DNA of 64,000 nucleotides from Rhodopseudomonas pentothenatexigens (lineage in GTDB: Bacteria; Pseudomonadota; Alphaproteobacteria; Rhizobiales; Xanthobacteraceae): NCBI RefSeq assembly GCF_900218015.1, contig NZ_UFQQ01000013.1, positions 1-64,000 on the forward strand, written 5' to 3'. The notes under the pieces are model-generated. The model ran no database searches, had not been told where the DNA came from, and saw nothing but the letters and a program-made list of their open reading frames with translations. The position numbers were made by a program, and so were the translations under genes. Below, piece by piece: positions 1 through 8,408 of the stretch (positions are counted from its first letter, which is position 1; every line of letters starts with the position of its first letter).

Positions 1-132
1 GCCCCGCCCCTCGCTGCGATAGCGACGGGCGCACAACTCGGGCTCATCGAGCCGCGAGAGCGATTGGCCGTGGCTGTTTGACAGTGTGGATCGGACAACG
101 TGGAGATGCGGGGCGCCTGCCTCACTCACGGC

Positions 133-242
133 GTCATCGCCCGACTTGATCGGGCGACCCAGTATTCCAGAGCGCCTGTGGCGATGCGGTGCTTTGCTGC
201 TAGCGCTCCGCGATACTGGATCCCCGCATGCGCGGGGATGAC
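133..242. repeat. Family A palindromic repeat
   Basis: Two hairpins flank a spacer. The left one begins GTCATCGCCCG and the right one ends CGCGGGGATGAC. CCAGTATTCCAG follows the left hairpin and TACTGGATC opens the right one. The same layout recurs near 21907, 29896, 42022 and 46177, so this is an interspersed intergenic element. The stretch 1-462 holds this copy and the next repeat; I see no gene supported in it. Confidence 0.8.
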
Positions 243-285
243 GGCTGAGGGTGGGGCGACGCTATCAGGTACAAACTATCCACGA

Positions 286-440
286 GTCATTCCGGGGCGC
301 GCAGCGAAGCTGCGTGAACCCGGAATCCATAGCCCCTGTGTTCGCGGTTACGTCGAGGCACCCGTTACTACGTCTTTGCCGCATCACTGATGCTGCGGCG
401 TATGGATTCCGGGTTCGCGCTTCGCGCGCCCCGGAATGAC
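286..440. repeat. Family B palindromic repeat
   Basis: The outer ends GTCATTCCGGGGC and GCCCCGGAATGAC are inverted copies. Inner arms CCCGGAATCCATA and TATGGATTCCGGG also pair. Other copies lie near 2214, 30486, 52341 and 56549. It sits between the left edge of the window and the end of the first dehydrogenase gene. Confidence 0.8.
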
Positions 441-462
441 AAACGTGAGGATCATGTGATCC

Positions 463-1239
463 TCACGCATTCCGCGCCATCAAGCCGCCGTCGACCGGGA
501 TCACCGCGCCGGTGATGAACGAAGCGGCGGGCAGGCACAGGCTCAGTGTCATGTGGGCGACTTCTTCCGGATCGCCGTAGCGGTGCAAAGCGGTGCGGCG
601 GCGGGCGTATTTTTGTTTGTGCTCGGCGCTGATCCGGTCGGTCATGCCGGTGGTGATCGGGCCGGGGCAGATGCAATTCACGGTGATGCCCTCGGGGCCG
701 AGCTCGACCGCGAGCGACCGCGTCAGGCCGGTGACACCGGCTTTCGCCGCCGAATACGGGCTGTGCGGCGCGGTGGCGCCGAGTGCTTCGGTGGAGGCGA
801 TGTTGACGATGCGCGGGCTCTGCGACTTGCGCAAATACGGCAGCGCGGCGCGGATCACCCGCGGATGTGCGGTGAGCAGAATATTCAGCGCGCGGTCCCA
901 CACCGCGTCGTAATTCGCGTCGTCGATCGGCAGCGCCGCCGAGATGCCGGCGTTGTTGATGACGATGTCGAGCCCGCCGAGCGCCTGCGCGATCTGATCG
1001 ACGCCGCTTTTGATCGCCTCTGCGTTGCCGACGTCGAGCGCGAACGCGGTGGCGTCACCGCCGCGCGCCTTGATGGCGTCGGCGACCGGCTGCGCGCCGG
1101 CCAGCGTGACGTCGGTGACGGCGACGCGCGCACCTTCGTCGGCGAACACATGCGCGGTGGCGCGGCCCATGCCGCTCGCGGCGCCTGTGACCAGAACGCG
1201 CAAGTCTTTGACCGAACGGCTGAGGGGCTTGTACGACAT
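463..1239 (-). CDS. Short-chain dehydrogenase/reductase (SDR)
   Basis: A 258-residue classical SDR, a cytoplasmic NAD(P)-dependent oxidoreductase of unknown substrate. The Rossmann glycine motif TGAASGMG is at residues 18-25, followed by NNAG, a catalytic serine in NIASTEALG, the YxxxK pair in YSAAK, and PGPI after the active site. Its length matches FabG-like members. The ATG at 1239 is chosen because GGAGG lies seven bases upstream and the glycine motif falls near the N-terminus; the frame stays open further upstream without SDR-like sequence. It is divergent from another SDR, and the two may share a pathway (inference). The substrate cannot be read from the sequence. Confidence 0.9.
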   Translation of the reverse strand: MSYKPLSRSVKDLRVLVTGAASGMGRATAHVFADEGARVAVTDVTLAGAQPVADAIKARGGDATAFALDVGNAEAIKSGVDQIAQALGGLDIVINNAGISAALPIDDANYDAVWDRALNILLTAHPRVIRAALPYLRKSQSPRIVNIASTEALGATAPHSPYSAAKAGVTGLTRSLAVELGPEGITVNCICPGPITTGMTDRISAEHKQKYARRRTALHRYGDPEEVAHMTLSLCLPAASFITGAVIPVDGGLMARNA

Positions 1240-1380
1240 CGGTTTCCTCCGGTTTGTTTCTTGTTGCGGAATGTGCGGCGCGCGGGGCGCGCCGCCTTCC
1301 GATTGACAAGGCTGACATCGATCGACACACAGGTCAAACGTCGCGCAGACGACGAACAACAAACAAACAGGAGGACGCGC
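1240..1380. promoter_or_regulatory. Divergent promoter region between two SDR genes
   Basis: These 141 bases separate two oppositely oriented SDR genes and carry a strong Shine-Dalgarno at each end (GGAGG on the minus side, AGGAGG on the plus side). They must hold both promoters, but I cannot single out convincing -35/-10 boxes or an operator. Confidence 0.5.
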
Positions 1381-2115
1381 GTGAGCGATCTCGATTTCAG
1401 CGGCAAGCAGGTTCTGGTGGTCGGCGGCTCGAGCGGCATCGGCAACGGCATCGCGCAGGCGTTTCGCACCCGCGGCGCCGAGGTCTGCGTCACCGGCACG
1501 CGCGCGGCGCCATCGGACTACGCGCGCGAAGACGGCAGCAACTTCGATGGACTGACCTACGTGCAGCTCGACGTCGGCAAGGCGCAGGCGGTCGATGCGT
1601 TCGCGCCGCCGATTCGAAAGCTCGACGTGCTGGTGCTGGCGCAGGGCGCGGTGATCTATCGCCGCGGCGAGTTCGAGATGGACGGCTTCCGCCACGTCAT
1701 GGAAGTCAACCTGATGAGCCTGATGGCCTGCGCGTCGAAATTCCACGCCCAGCTCAAAGCCTCGGCCGGCAAGCTGATCATCGTGTCGTCGACCGCGGCA
1801 TTCCACGCCACCAAGGGCAACCCGGCCTACAACGCCTCGAAGACCGGCGCTTACGGCCTGACCCGGACGCTGGCGCAGGCGTGGGCCGAGGACGGCATCC
1901 GCGTCAACGGCATCGCGCCCGGCTTGGTCGATACCAAGATGACCAAGGTCACCACCGACAATCCGAAGCGGCTCGCCGGTGCGATCGAAGGCATTCCGAT
2001 GAAGCGGCTCGGCACGCCCGAAGACATGGCCGGCGCCGCGCTGTTCCTGGCCTCGCCGCTGTCGGCCTATGTGCTCGGCCAGACGCTGGTGGTCGACGGC
2101 GGGCTGATTTTGTAG
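1381..2115 (+). CDS. Short-chain dehydrogenase/reductase (SDR), GTG start
   Basis: A 244-residue SDR starting at a GTG eight bases after AGGAGG. It has the cofactor motif GGSSGIG at residues 15-21, a catalytic serine in IIVSSTAAFH and the YxxxK pair in YNASK. The usual NNAG is replaced by LAQG, a tolerated variant that often marks divergent subfamilies. The C-terminus (VDGG) is typical of FabG-like enzymes. It faces away from the SDR at 463-1239 across a 141-bp gap, which suggests joint control. Only the fold-level assignment is secure; the substrate is unknown. Confidence 0.9.
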   Translation: MSDLDFSGKQVLVVGGSSGIGNGIAQAFRTRGAEVCVTGTRAAPSDYAREDGSNFDGLTYVQLDVGKAQAVDAFAPPIRKLDVLVLAQGAVIYRRGEFEMDGFRHVMEVNLMSLMACASKFHAQLKASAGKLIIVSSTAAFHATKGNPAYNASKTGAYGLTRTLAQAWAEDGIRVNGIAPGLVDTKMTKVTTDNPKRLAGAIEGIPMKRLGTPEDMAGAALFLASPLSAYVLGQTLVVDGGLIL

Positions 2116-2123
2116 CGGAGTCC

Positions 2124-2200
2124 GTAGGATGGGTTGAGCGGAGCGAAACCCATGCGGGACGCGCGGCAAGATGGGTTTCGCTGCGCTCGACCCATCCTAC
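2124..2200. repeat. Long palindromic repeat (GTAGGATGGG type)
   Basis: The arms GTAGGATGGGTTGAGCG and CGCTCGACCCATCCTAC pair almost perfectly, and GAGCGAAACCCAT pairs with ATGGGTTTCGCTGCGCTC on the inside. Placed just after an SDR stop codon, it could also act as a hairpin in the 3' untranslated region. It is a single copy within this window. Confidence 0.75.
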
Positions 2201-2213
2201 GAACTGACCCGTC

Positions 2214-2366
2214 GTCATTCCGGGGCACGCGCAAAGCGCGTGAGCCCGGAATCCATATCCGCCGAAGTGGCGGTTATGTCGCGTCGTTTATGACTACAGC
2301 CTCGCGAAATCATGAACGCTGCGGCGTATGGATTCCGGGCTCGCGTTGCGCGCGCCCCGGAATGAC
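2214..2366. repeat. Family B palindromic repeat
   Basis: It has the same outer GTCATTCCGGGGC / CCCCGGAATGAC and inner CCCGGAATCCATA / TATGGATTCCGGG arms as the copy at 286-440. It fills the gap between convergent genes and may serve as a bidirectional 3' hairpin. Confidence 0.8.
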
Positions 2367-2386
2367 CAACGACAAGGTCGTGCGCC

Positions 2387-4015
2387 TCAGCGGAAGATCG
2401 AGAAGAAGCCCGATGCGCTCGGCGGCGGGGCGCGGCGGCCTTGCTGCGGCTGCTGCGCGCCGAAGCCGAACCCGAAGAAGCCGGATGCGGTCGGCGGTGG
2501 CGGCGGCGGCGCTGCAGAGCGGGCGACCCGGCGCTGGGTCTGCTGCGGCTGTCCGGCGGCGGTGGGCGCGCTGCTGCCCGGTTTGGCGCTCGCCACGGGA
2601 ATGTCCGGCTTCGGCGGCTCCTTCGGCGGCGGCGGCTCCTGGGCCTTTTCGATCGAGACTTCGCGGCGCGGCCAGACGTCGTCGTCGGCACGGCCGGCCG
2701 GCGCGGACAGCGGCTCGCCCTTCACCAGCGTGCGCGCCACCAGCGCATCGACCGGCGCCGGTGGAGTGCCCGGCCCGCCGAGCAAGCGGTCGGTCGAGAC
2801 CGAGGAGGCGACCAGCGGCAGGATCGGTCCGGCGAGCGGGCGCGGCGCCGGTCCGCTCGGCGGCTTGGCCTCTTCCGGTGTCGCCGGCTCGGTCGGCAGT
2901 GCGATCGGGCCGCTGCGCGCCGCCAGCAGGCGGGCGATCTCGCGCTCGACGTAGTGTGCCAGCTTGCGGGCGCCGGCCTTGGTGAAATACACGCCGTCAT
3001 AGGAGCGCAGCCGGCGGATCTGGCCTTCGAAGTCGGGGCCCTGCAGCACGTAGCGACCGCCTTCGTCGACGAAGCCGTCCCACACGTCCACATAGGTGAT
3101 GCCGGCCTTGGCGGCGCCGTCGCGATACAGCGCGTTGAGGAATTGCATGTCCGAGGTCGCCTTGGTGCCGCGCACCGCGGGCAGGCCGACCCACAGGATC
3201 GGCACGTTCTTGGCCTTGAGGACGTTGATCAGGTCCTCGATCTTCTTGGCATAGAGCTCCGACCAGCGATCGTCGCGGAACTGAGCCACGCCGCTGGCGG
3301 CGCGCTTGCCCTTCTCGGTCATGATCCGCAGCGAATCGTCATCGTCGTCGTCATCGTCCGCCGCCTGCTCGGCAGGCTTGTCGTCCGGCTTGGCGCCGGG
3401 CTTGGCCTCCTCACCGGGCTTGGCGGCGGTGTCGTCCTTCTTCTTGTCCTTCTCGGGCGTCGCCTGCTCGCGGATCGGGATGCGGTCGGACAGGCCGAGC
3501 ATCACCACGATCGCGTCCGGGTTCTCCTGGGCGATCACCTCCCTGGCGGCGGCGACCCAGTCGGACGGCTCGCCCTTCGGGGCGTAGCGCAACAGGCCGG
3601 AGATGGTCTTGAACTTGCGGACCACGCCCACTTCCGGCTGTTCGGCGTAAGCCTGTTCCAGGCCATAGCCGAGCCAGTCGGCCATCGAGTCGCCGAGCAC
3701 CAGCACGGTGCGGTCAGGCACGGTGTCGCGCTTCTCCGGCGCCGGCGCCTTGGAATAGTCCTCGCGCGGCGCGGCGCGGCGCTGCGGCTGGTTCTGGTGG
3801 AAGGGCTGGAACACATCGTTGCCGAACCAGCCGAATCCGCCGCCGCCACCGCCGCCGCCGCGCTGCTGGCGCTGCGGCGGGCCGCCGCCGAAATCGAAGA
3901 ACTGCGCCGAGGCCGGCCCGACGATGCCGAGCAGCAGCAAGGCGGCGACCGCGAGCACACCCAGCGGGCCGCGCTCGGTGAAGACGCCAAAGAAGGATCT
4001 CGGCTTGTCGGACAT
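2387..4015 (-). CDS. DUF459 SGNH-hydrolase-like periplasmic protein
   Basis: A 542-residue exported or membrane-anchored protein. A hydrophobic stretch at about residues 14-37 ends in ASAQ. A glycine-rich segment follows, then the SGNH block I motif GDSMADW near residue 105, a long charged linker with an acidic run near 220-230, and a C-terminal half rich in Pro and Ala. SGNH block V would be expected as DxxH, but here the segment near residue 340 reads DGVYFTKAG, with Tyr in place of the expected His. It may be an acyl or peptidoglycan esterase, or a non-catalytic relative. The ATG at 4015 precedes the signal segment closely; a longer in-frame start at 4108 would put 31 unlikely residues in front. 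Confidence 0.75.
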   Translation of the reverse strand: MSDKPRSFFGVFTERGPLGVLAVAALLLLGIVGPASAQFFDFGGGPPQRQQRGGGGGGGGFGWFGNDVFQPFHQNQPQRRAAPREDYSKAPAPEKRDTVPDRTVLVLGDSMADWLGYGLEQAYAEQPEVGVVRKFKTISGLLRYAPKGEPSDWVAAAREVIAQENPDAIVVMLGLSDRIPIREQATPEKDKKKDDTAAKPGEEAKPGAKPDDKPAEQAADDDDDDDDSLRIMTEKGKRAASGVAQFRDDRWSELYAKKIEDLINVLKAKNVPILWVGLPAVRGTKATSDMQFLNALYRDGAAKAGITYVDVWDGFVDEGGRYVLQGPDFEGQIRRLRSYDGVYFTKAGARKLAHYVEREIARLLAARSGPIALPTEPATPEEAKPPSGPAPRPLAGPILPLVASSVSTDRLLGGPGTPPAPVDALVARTLVKGEPLSAPAGRADDDVWPRREVSIEKAQEPPPPKEPPKPDIPVASAKPGSSAPTAAGQPQQTQRRVARSAAPPPPPPTASGFFGFGFGAQQPQQGRRAPPPSASGFFSIFR

Positions 4016-4162
4016 GCGGATCTTGCGCAATCGCCACCGGAACAGACGGGAGCTGATCCCTATACTAGCGGATTCGGGCCGCAACCGGGCAGCTTTCGCC
4101 GGCTCCATAAGGCGGTCCCGGCCGTGCCCGTCAAGGGTTTCGGCCGGGCCGCGGGTGGCCGC

Positions 4163-5086
4163 TCAAGCGGCGGATCGGCCGGGCCAAAGACGGGCGTCGA
4201 GGGCGGCGGCGAGCGCGGGCGAGACTGGTGTCATCGGCAGCCGCACCTCGGGGCTTTCGATCAGCCCGCGTCGCCACAACGCATGCTTGATCGGCGCCGG
4301 TGACGGCTCGGCGAACAGCAGCTTCGGCAGGTCCGCGAGATTTTGCCATTCGGTCGCGCCGCCGAGCCGGTCGCCGGCCTGCAGCCGATGCATCATCGCG
4401 GCGAACGCCTCGGTTTCCAGATGCGCCGAAGCCAGGATTGCGCCGTCGCAGCCGCGGCTCAGCGCATCGAACGCCAGCGCGTCCTCGCCGGTGAGCACCG
4501 CGAAGCCCGGCGGCCGCAGCCGCAGCAGCTCCGCGGTCTGCGCCGGATCGGCGCAGCAATCCTTGACGCCGACGATGTTGGCGCGTTCCGCGAGCCGCAG
4601 CATCGCCTCGTCGTGCAGATTGACGCCGGTGCGATACGGGATGTTGTAGATCAGGATCGGCCGCGCGGTGGCGTCCGCCGCGGCCTCGAAATGCAGCACC
4701 ATCCCCTGCTGCGACGGGCGGGTGTAGTACGGGCAGGCGATCAGTAGGCCGTCGATCGGCCAGGGCGCGGTCCGCTGCAGCGCCTTGGTGAGCTTGCGCG
4801 TGTCGCTGCCCGACAGCCCGAGATACACCGGCAGCTTGCGGCCGCTCGCCGCCAGCGCGTCGGCGGTCAGCATCACCAGGCGCTCGAGCTCGTCTTCATC
4901 CAGCGTCAACCCTTCGCCGGTGGTGGCGCCCAGGATCAGCCCGTCGAGCGGGGCGCGTGCGTAGTGGGCGATCAGCCGGCGCAGCGATGCGGCGTCGAGC
5001 TCGCCGTCCCGAAACGGCGTGATCAGCGGCAGCCACAGCCCGCGCGGCTGCGGCGTCTCGTCCGGTTGGTCGGTGGGGGTGTCCAT
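4163..5086 (-). CDS. dapA: DapA-family lyase (4-hydroxy-tetrahydrodipicolinate synthase-like)
   Basis: A 307-residue TIM-barrel class I aldolase. The active-site features of dipicolinate synthase are visible: TTGE (paired threonines), YY in CPYYTRP, YNIPYRTG with the substrate-binding Arg, and the Schiff-base Lys in GVKD. If it is a true DapA, it condenses pyruvate with aspartate semialdehyde at the entry to lysine and diaminopimelate synthesis. The sequence is divergent from the usual housekeeping DapA and no smpB follows, so it may be a paralogue on another keto-acid. It lies downstream of a leader ORF and terminator (5128-5295) that may attenuate it. The start at 5086 has AAGGAGA upstream. 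Confidence 0.75.
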   Translation of the reverse strand: MDTPTDQPDETPQPRGLWLPLITPFRDGELDAASLRRLIAHYARAPLDGLILGATTGEGLTLDEDELERLVMLTADALAASGRKLPVYLGLSGSDTRKLTKALQRTAPWPIDGLLIACPYYTRPSQQGMVLHFEAAADATARPILIYNIPYRTGVNLHDEAMLRLAERANIVGVKDCCADPAQTAELLRLRPPGFAVLTGEDALAFDALSRGCDGAILASAHLETEAFAAMMHRLQAGDRLGGATEWQNLADLPKLLFAEPSPAPIKHALWRRGLIESPEVRLPMTPVSPALAAALDARLWPGRSAA

Positions 5087-5129
5087 CTTCGGTCTCCTTG
5101 AAGGTCGGGCCGGAGACGGAGCTGCACCA

Positions 5130-5156
5130 AAAACCCCGTCGAAACCGGCGGGGTTG
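5130..5156 (-). terminator. Rho-independent terminator in the dapA-like leader
   Basis: On the minus strand the arm AACCCCG and the arm CGGGGTT close a ten-base loop, followed by a run of five T. It lies 46 bases before the dapA-like start codon and 29 bases after a 24-codon leader ORF. It could simply end the upstream transglycosylase transcript, but its placement is that of an attenuator. Its 5' side (CCGCCGG on the minus strand, 5145-5151) can instead pair with CCGGUGG inside the leader ORF (5201-5207). Confidence 0.6.
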
Positions 5157-5184
5157 GGGTGCGTGCGTCAAAAGCGAGACTGAT

Positions 5185-5259
5185 CTATCGCGCGCGCAAA
5201 CCACCGGCCCCTGAAGGAGCGCTGGCTTTCGATTTCGAAGCGGCGGCACGAACGATCAT
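5185..5259 (-). CDS. Candidate 24-residue leader peptide
   Basis: A short ATG-to-TAG frame encodes 24 residues beginning MIVRAAASKSK and ending GAGGLRAR. A consensus-quality -35 (TTGACA, 5290-5295 on the minus strand) and a -10-like CATCTT (5267-5272) with 17-bp spacing would start transcription almost at the ATG, making it leaderless like some alphaproteobacterial attenuator peptides such as TrpL. It has no run of one amino acid, so the sensed signal is unknown. A terminator and then the dapA-like gene follow. Function as a leader peptide is inference. Confidence 0.45.
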   Translation of the reverse strand: MIVRAAASKSKASAPSGAGGLRAR

Positions 5260-5264
5260 GCGGC

Positions 5265-5297
5265 GGAAGATGGGCGGTGGAAAGCTCGATGTCAATT
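5265..5297 (-). promoter_or_regulatory. Predicted sigma-70-type promoter for the dapA-like leader
   Basis: Reading the minus strand, TTGACA is followed after 17 bases by CATCTT, which would place transcription start close to 5260. The -35 matches the consensus; the -10 is moderate. It lies between the transglycosylase stop codon (5355) and the leader ORF. Confidence 0.5.
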
Positions 5298-5354
5298 GAG
5301 AGATCGAACTGCGCCGGCCCGGGAGTGTAGCAGCTACTTTCCTCAAAGCAGCAG

Positions 5355-6773
5355 CTACCTTCCTCTCAACCTCTCCAGCATCTCTCCCGTCGCGAACCCG
5401 TCCGCGGGTGCGCCGATCGAGGCTTGGAAATTCCGCAGCGCTTCCCGTGTCATGCTGCCGAACTGGCCGTCGGGGGTGCCGCGGTAGAAGCCGCGGTTGG
5501 CGAGAAGCTGCTGCAATTCCAGCTTTTCGGTGCGCGACAGGGCCTTTTCCTGGCGCGGCCAGTCCTGGACGAACGGGGCGCCGCCGCGCAGCCGGTCGGC
5601 GAAATGGCCGATCGCCAGGGCATAAGCCTCGGCCGGGTTGTACTTCATGATCACCCGGAAATTGGTGAGCATCAGGAAGCCGGGGCCATCGGCGCCGGCC
5701 GGCGCCAGCAGATAGGCCTTGTCGGACGGGCGGGGGAACGGCTGCCCGGTCGGGCGCTGCAGGCCCATCTGCTGCCACTGCGCCAGCGATTGGCTGTGGC
5801 GGCGGTCGGCCAGCATGTAGTTGAAGCCCTTCGGCACCACGACCTCGTAACCCCAGGTCTCGCCGCTCTGCCAGCCGTCCTTCTTCAGGTTGTTGGCGGT
5901 CGAGGCGATCAAATCGTAGGGATTGTCGACGACGTCCTTGCGGCCGTCACCGTCGGCGTCGACCGCGAAGCGCTTGAACGCGGTCGGCATGAACTGGGTC
6001 GGGCCGAACGCGCCGGCCCAGGAGCCGCGCAGTTGCTCGGGCCGCAGATCGCCGTGATGCAGGATTTCCAGCGCGGTGAGGAATTCGTCCTTGAAGTATT
6101 TCTGCCGGCGGCCGACGCAGGCCAGCGTCGCGGTCGAATTGACCACGTAGCGATCGCCCATCTGGGTCGAGTAGTTCGATTCGATGCCCCAGATCGATGC
6201 GATGATGTAGCGGTCGACGCCGGTGGCGCGCTCGACGGCGTCGAACTGCGGCTTGTACTGCGCCAGGATCTCGCGGCCCCTGGCGAGCCGGGTGTCGTTC
6301 ACCAGGATGTCGAGATAATCCCAGATCGACTTGGTGAATTCGGGCTGGGAATCCATCAGGTCCATCAGCCGCAGATCGGGGCTGAGCCCGGCGGTGAAGC
6401 GGGCGAAGCTCTCGCGCGAGATGCCGCGGCGCGCGGCGTCCGGCCACATCGAGGCGACGCAATTGTCGAAATTCGCCGCCGCCTGCCGGATCGCCGCGGC
6501 GGTCATCAGCGGGTGACCCGAACCGCCGTCCTCGCCGCTCCATTGCGGCGTCGAGCTGACCGGCGCGGGGGTCGGCGCCTGGGCGGGGGCATTGACCGGC
6601 TGCGGCGCGGCGCCGGCGGGCCGGCTGCCCGGCAGCGCGCCGGTGAACAGGTCGAAGATCGCGAACGGATTGTTGCGCTCGGCGGTCTGTGCGGTCGCCG
6701 CCGCCGGCAGCAGCGTCACGCCGATCAGCGCGACCGTTGCCGCGCGCGCCAGCCGATTGTGAGTTGCCGTCAT
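5355..6773 (-). CDS. Lytic murein transglycosylase, MltB type
   Basis: A 472-residue secreted enzyme. A signal peptide (about residues 1-28, ending AAATAQ) is followed by a Pro-rich linker, an MltB-type SLT domain (about 70-380) and a C-terminal peptidoglycan-binding domain (roughly 400-470, with RGFYRGTPDGQFG and ALRNFQ). The probable catalytic Glu is in IWGIESNYS, and the downstream GAFGPTQFMP block is characteristic of the family. It cleaves the MurNAc-GlcNAc bond of peptidoglycan with formation of the 1,6-anhydro product. The ATG at 6773 directly precedes the signal peptide. It is probably transcribed alone, with the dapA-like leader promoter starting just downstream. Confidence 0.9.
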   Translation of the reverse strand: MTATHNRLARAATVALIGVTLLPAAATAQTAERNNPFAIFDLFTGALPGSRPAGAAPQPVNAPAQAPTPAPVSSTPQWSGEDGGSGHPLMTAAAIRQAAANFDNCVASMWPDAARRGISRESFARFTAGLSPDLRLMDLMDSQPEFTKSIWDYLDILVNDTRLARGREILAQYKPQFDAVERATGVDRYIIASIWGIESNYSTQMGDRYVVNSTATLACVGRRQKYFKDEFLTALEILHHGDLRPEQLRGSWAGAFGPTQFMPTAFKRFAVDADGDGRKDVVDNPYDLIASTANNLKKDGWQSGETWGYEVVVPKGFNYMLADRRHSQSLAQWQQMGLQRPTGQPFPRPSDKAYLLAPAGADGPGFLMLTNFRVIMKYNPAEAYALAIGHFADRLRGGAPFVQDWPRQEKALSRTEKLELQQLLANRGFYRGTPDGQFGSMTREALRNFQASIGAPADGFATGEMLERLRGR

Positions 6774-6960
6774 CGATCGATCCCGTCTGCTCGCATCTGC
6801 CCCCGGCCGCGAGGAGGCCAGTTCGACGTTTCGATCAGCTTAACAAAGCGTTTTTTTGGCGTCAGCGGCCGTACCGATTCGCGGCCGGGGAACGGACTTG
6901 ACCGTCGGCGAGATTCGCGGCCGTGATGCCGGATATCGCCGCAACACTGGTGCAACCGCG

Positions 6961-7593
6961 ATGCTCGGGATTCATGACTTCTGGCTGTTCGTTGCGTCCG
7001 GACTGCTACTCAATGTCACGCCTGGACCCGACACCGCCTACATCGTCGGCCGCGGCCTGCAGTTCGGCTGGCGCGGCGGCGCAGCGGCTGCGCTCGGCGT
7101 CGGCGCCGGCTGTCTGGTGCACGTCGCCGCGGCGGCCGCGGGGCTGTCGGCGCTGCTGATGGCTTCGACGCTGGCGTTCGGCGTGCTCAAGCTGGTCGGC
7201 GCCGCCTATCTGATCTGGCTCGGGGTGCGGATGCTGCTGTCCGGGCCGGCCGATTTCGCCGCGAGCGCAGGTGCCGTCCCAGCGCTGTCGCTGCCGGCGG
7301 TGTTTCGCCAGGGCATGCTCACCAATGTGCTGAACCCGAAGGTGGCGCTGTTCTTTCTCGCCTTCCTGCCGCAGTTCGTCGCCGCCGATGCGCCGGACAA
7401 GGCGCTGGCGTTTCTGGTGCTCGGGCTGATCTTCGTGGTCAACGGCACGCTGTATTGCCTGGCGCTCGCCGCCTTCGCGGCGCGTGCGGCCGACCGGTTG
7501 CGCGGCTCCGGCACGGTGCTGCAGTGGATCAACCGCGGACTCGGCGCGCTGTTCGTCGCGCTCGGGGTGCGGGTGGCGCTGGCGCGCGCCTGA
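6961..7593 (+). CDS. LysE/RhtB family exporter
   Basis: A 210-residue inner membrane protein with about six hydrophobic helices. The signature NVTPGPDTAYIVGRG near the N-terminus is diagnostic of LysE/RhtB amino-acid exporters, and GMLTNVLNPKVALFFLAFLPQF near residue 120 is the second conserved block. Such proteins export amino acids or their analogues using the membrane potential; the substrate here is unknown. The ATG at 6961 puts the first helix at the N-terminus; an earlier in-frame ATG at 6856 would add 35 non-hydrophobic residues. It converges with the TauE-type gene that ends 15 bp away. Confidence 0.88.
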   Translation: MLGIHDFWLFVASGLLLNVTPGPDTAYIVGRGLQFGWRGGAAAALGVGAGCLVHVAAAAAGLSALLMASTLAFGVLKLVGAAYLIWLGVRMLLSGPADFAASAGAVPALSLPAVFRQGMLTNVLNPKVALFFLAFLPQFVAADAPDKALAFLVLGLIFVVNGTLYCLALAAFAARAADRLRGSGTVLQWINRGLGALFVALGVRVALARA

Positions 7594-7608
7594 TCGCGTC
7601 CGCGCCGG

Positions 7609-8376
7609 TCAGCCGATCAGCTTCACCAGCGTAGTGGCGGCGAGGTAGATGCCGAGCCCGATCAGCGCGATCAGGAACCAGCGCCGGAACGTGTCGGGAT
7701 GCATCCGGGTTCGCACCGCCTGGCCGGCGAACATGCCGGCGAAGGCGGCCACCATCGCGATCACGCCGGGCAGGGCGGTGGCGGTCGACAGCAGCCCGGC
7801 GTCGGTGAGGTTGACGGCCAGCGCCAGCGTGGCGGTGGTGAAGAACACGCCGAGCGCCTGCACCAGCTCGTCCTTCTCCATCCCGATCGCCTGCAGATAC
7901 GGCATCGACGGAATCACCTGGACGCCGGTCGCGGCCGAGATCACCCCGGTGACCAGACCGACCGGACCGCCGACCCATTTCTCCCGGGTCGGCGCGAGGT
8001 GGAAGCGGCGCTTGCTCAGGCCGAGGATCCCGTAGGCCACCAGCAGTACGCCGAGCACCAGCGCGCCGTAGCGGGCGTAAGGCCCGGTCATCAGCCCGGC
8101 ACCGAGGCGGATGCCGATCACGGTGCCGAGCAGCAGCGGCCACAGCCGGCGCAGGATGTCGCGCAGATAGCTGCCGACGAAGGTCTGCCAGATGTTGGTG
8201 ACGATCGCCGGCACGATCACGATGGCGACCGCCTGGGCCGGCGGCATTGCGATCGCGAGCAGGCCGATCGACACTGTCGGCAGGCCAAGGCCGATGACGC
8301 CTTTGATGAAGCCGGCGAGCGCAAAGACCGCAGCGATGATCAGGAGAAACGGATCGGACACCGGCGCAAATTGCAT
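7609..8376 (-). CDS. TauE/SafE family sulfite-type exporter
   Basis: A 255-residue polytopic inner membrane protein with about eight hydrophobic segments and the family repeat, including GFIKGVIGLGLP near residue 22 and GVISAATGVQVIPSMPYL in the second half. TauE/SafE proteins are proposed exporters of sulfite or organosulfur and C2 compounds, but the substrate here cannot be read. It ends 15 bp from the convergent LysE-type gene. It starts 33 bp downstream of the glyoxalase-fold gene on the same strand, so the two may be co-transcribed. Confidence 0.85.
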   Translation of the reverse strand: MQFAPVSDPFLLIIAAVFALAGFIKGVIGLGLPTVSIGLLAIAMPPAQAVAIVIVPAIVTNIWQTFVGSYLRDILRRLWPLLLGTVIGIRLGAGLMTGPYARYGALVLGVLLVAYGILGLSKRRFHLAPTREKWVGGPVGLVTGVISAATGVQVIPSMPYLQAIGMEKDELVQALGVFFTTATLALAVNLTDAGLLSTATALPGVIAMVAAFAGMFAGQAVRTRMHPDTFRRWFLIALIGLGIYLAATTLVKLIG

Positions 8377-8408
8377 GCTCGTCCGGTATCACACAACCCG
8401 CAGTGCGC

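Noticed and set aside
1-120. Possible end of a gene running off the left edge on the minus strand
   Set aside because: A short open frame exists but has no start, family motif or ribosome site that I can support.
5087-5184. Lysine riboswitch upstream of the dapA-like gene
   Set aside because: The leader is too short and has no lysine-aptamer helices; a terminator and short ORF explain it better.
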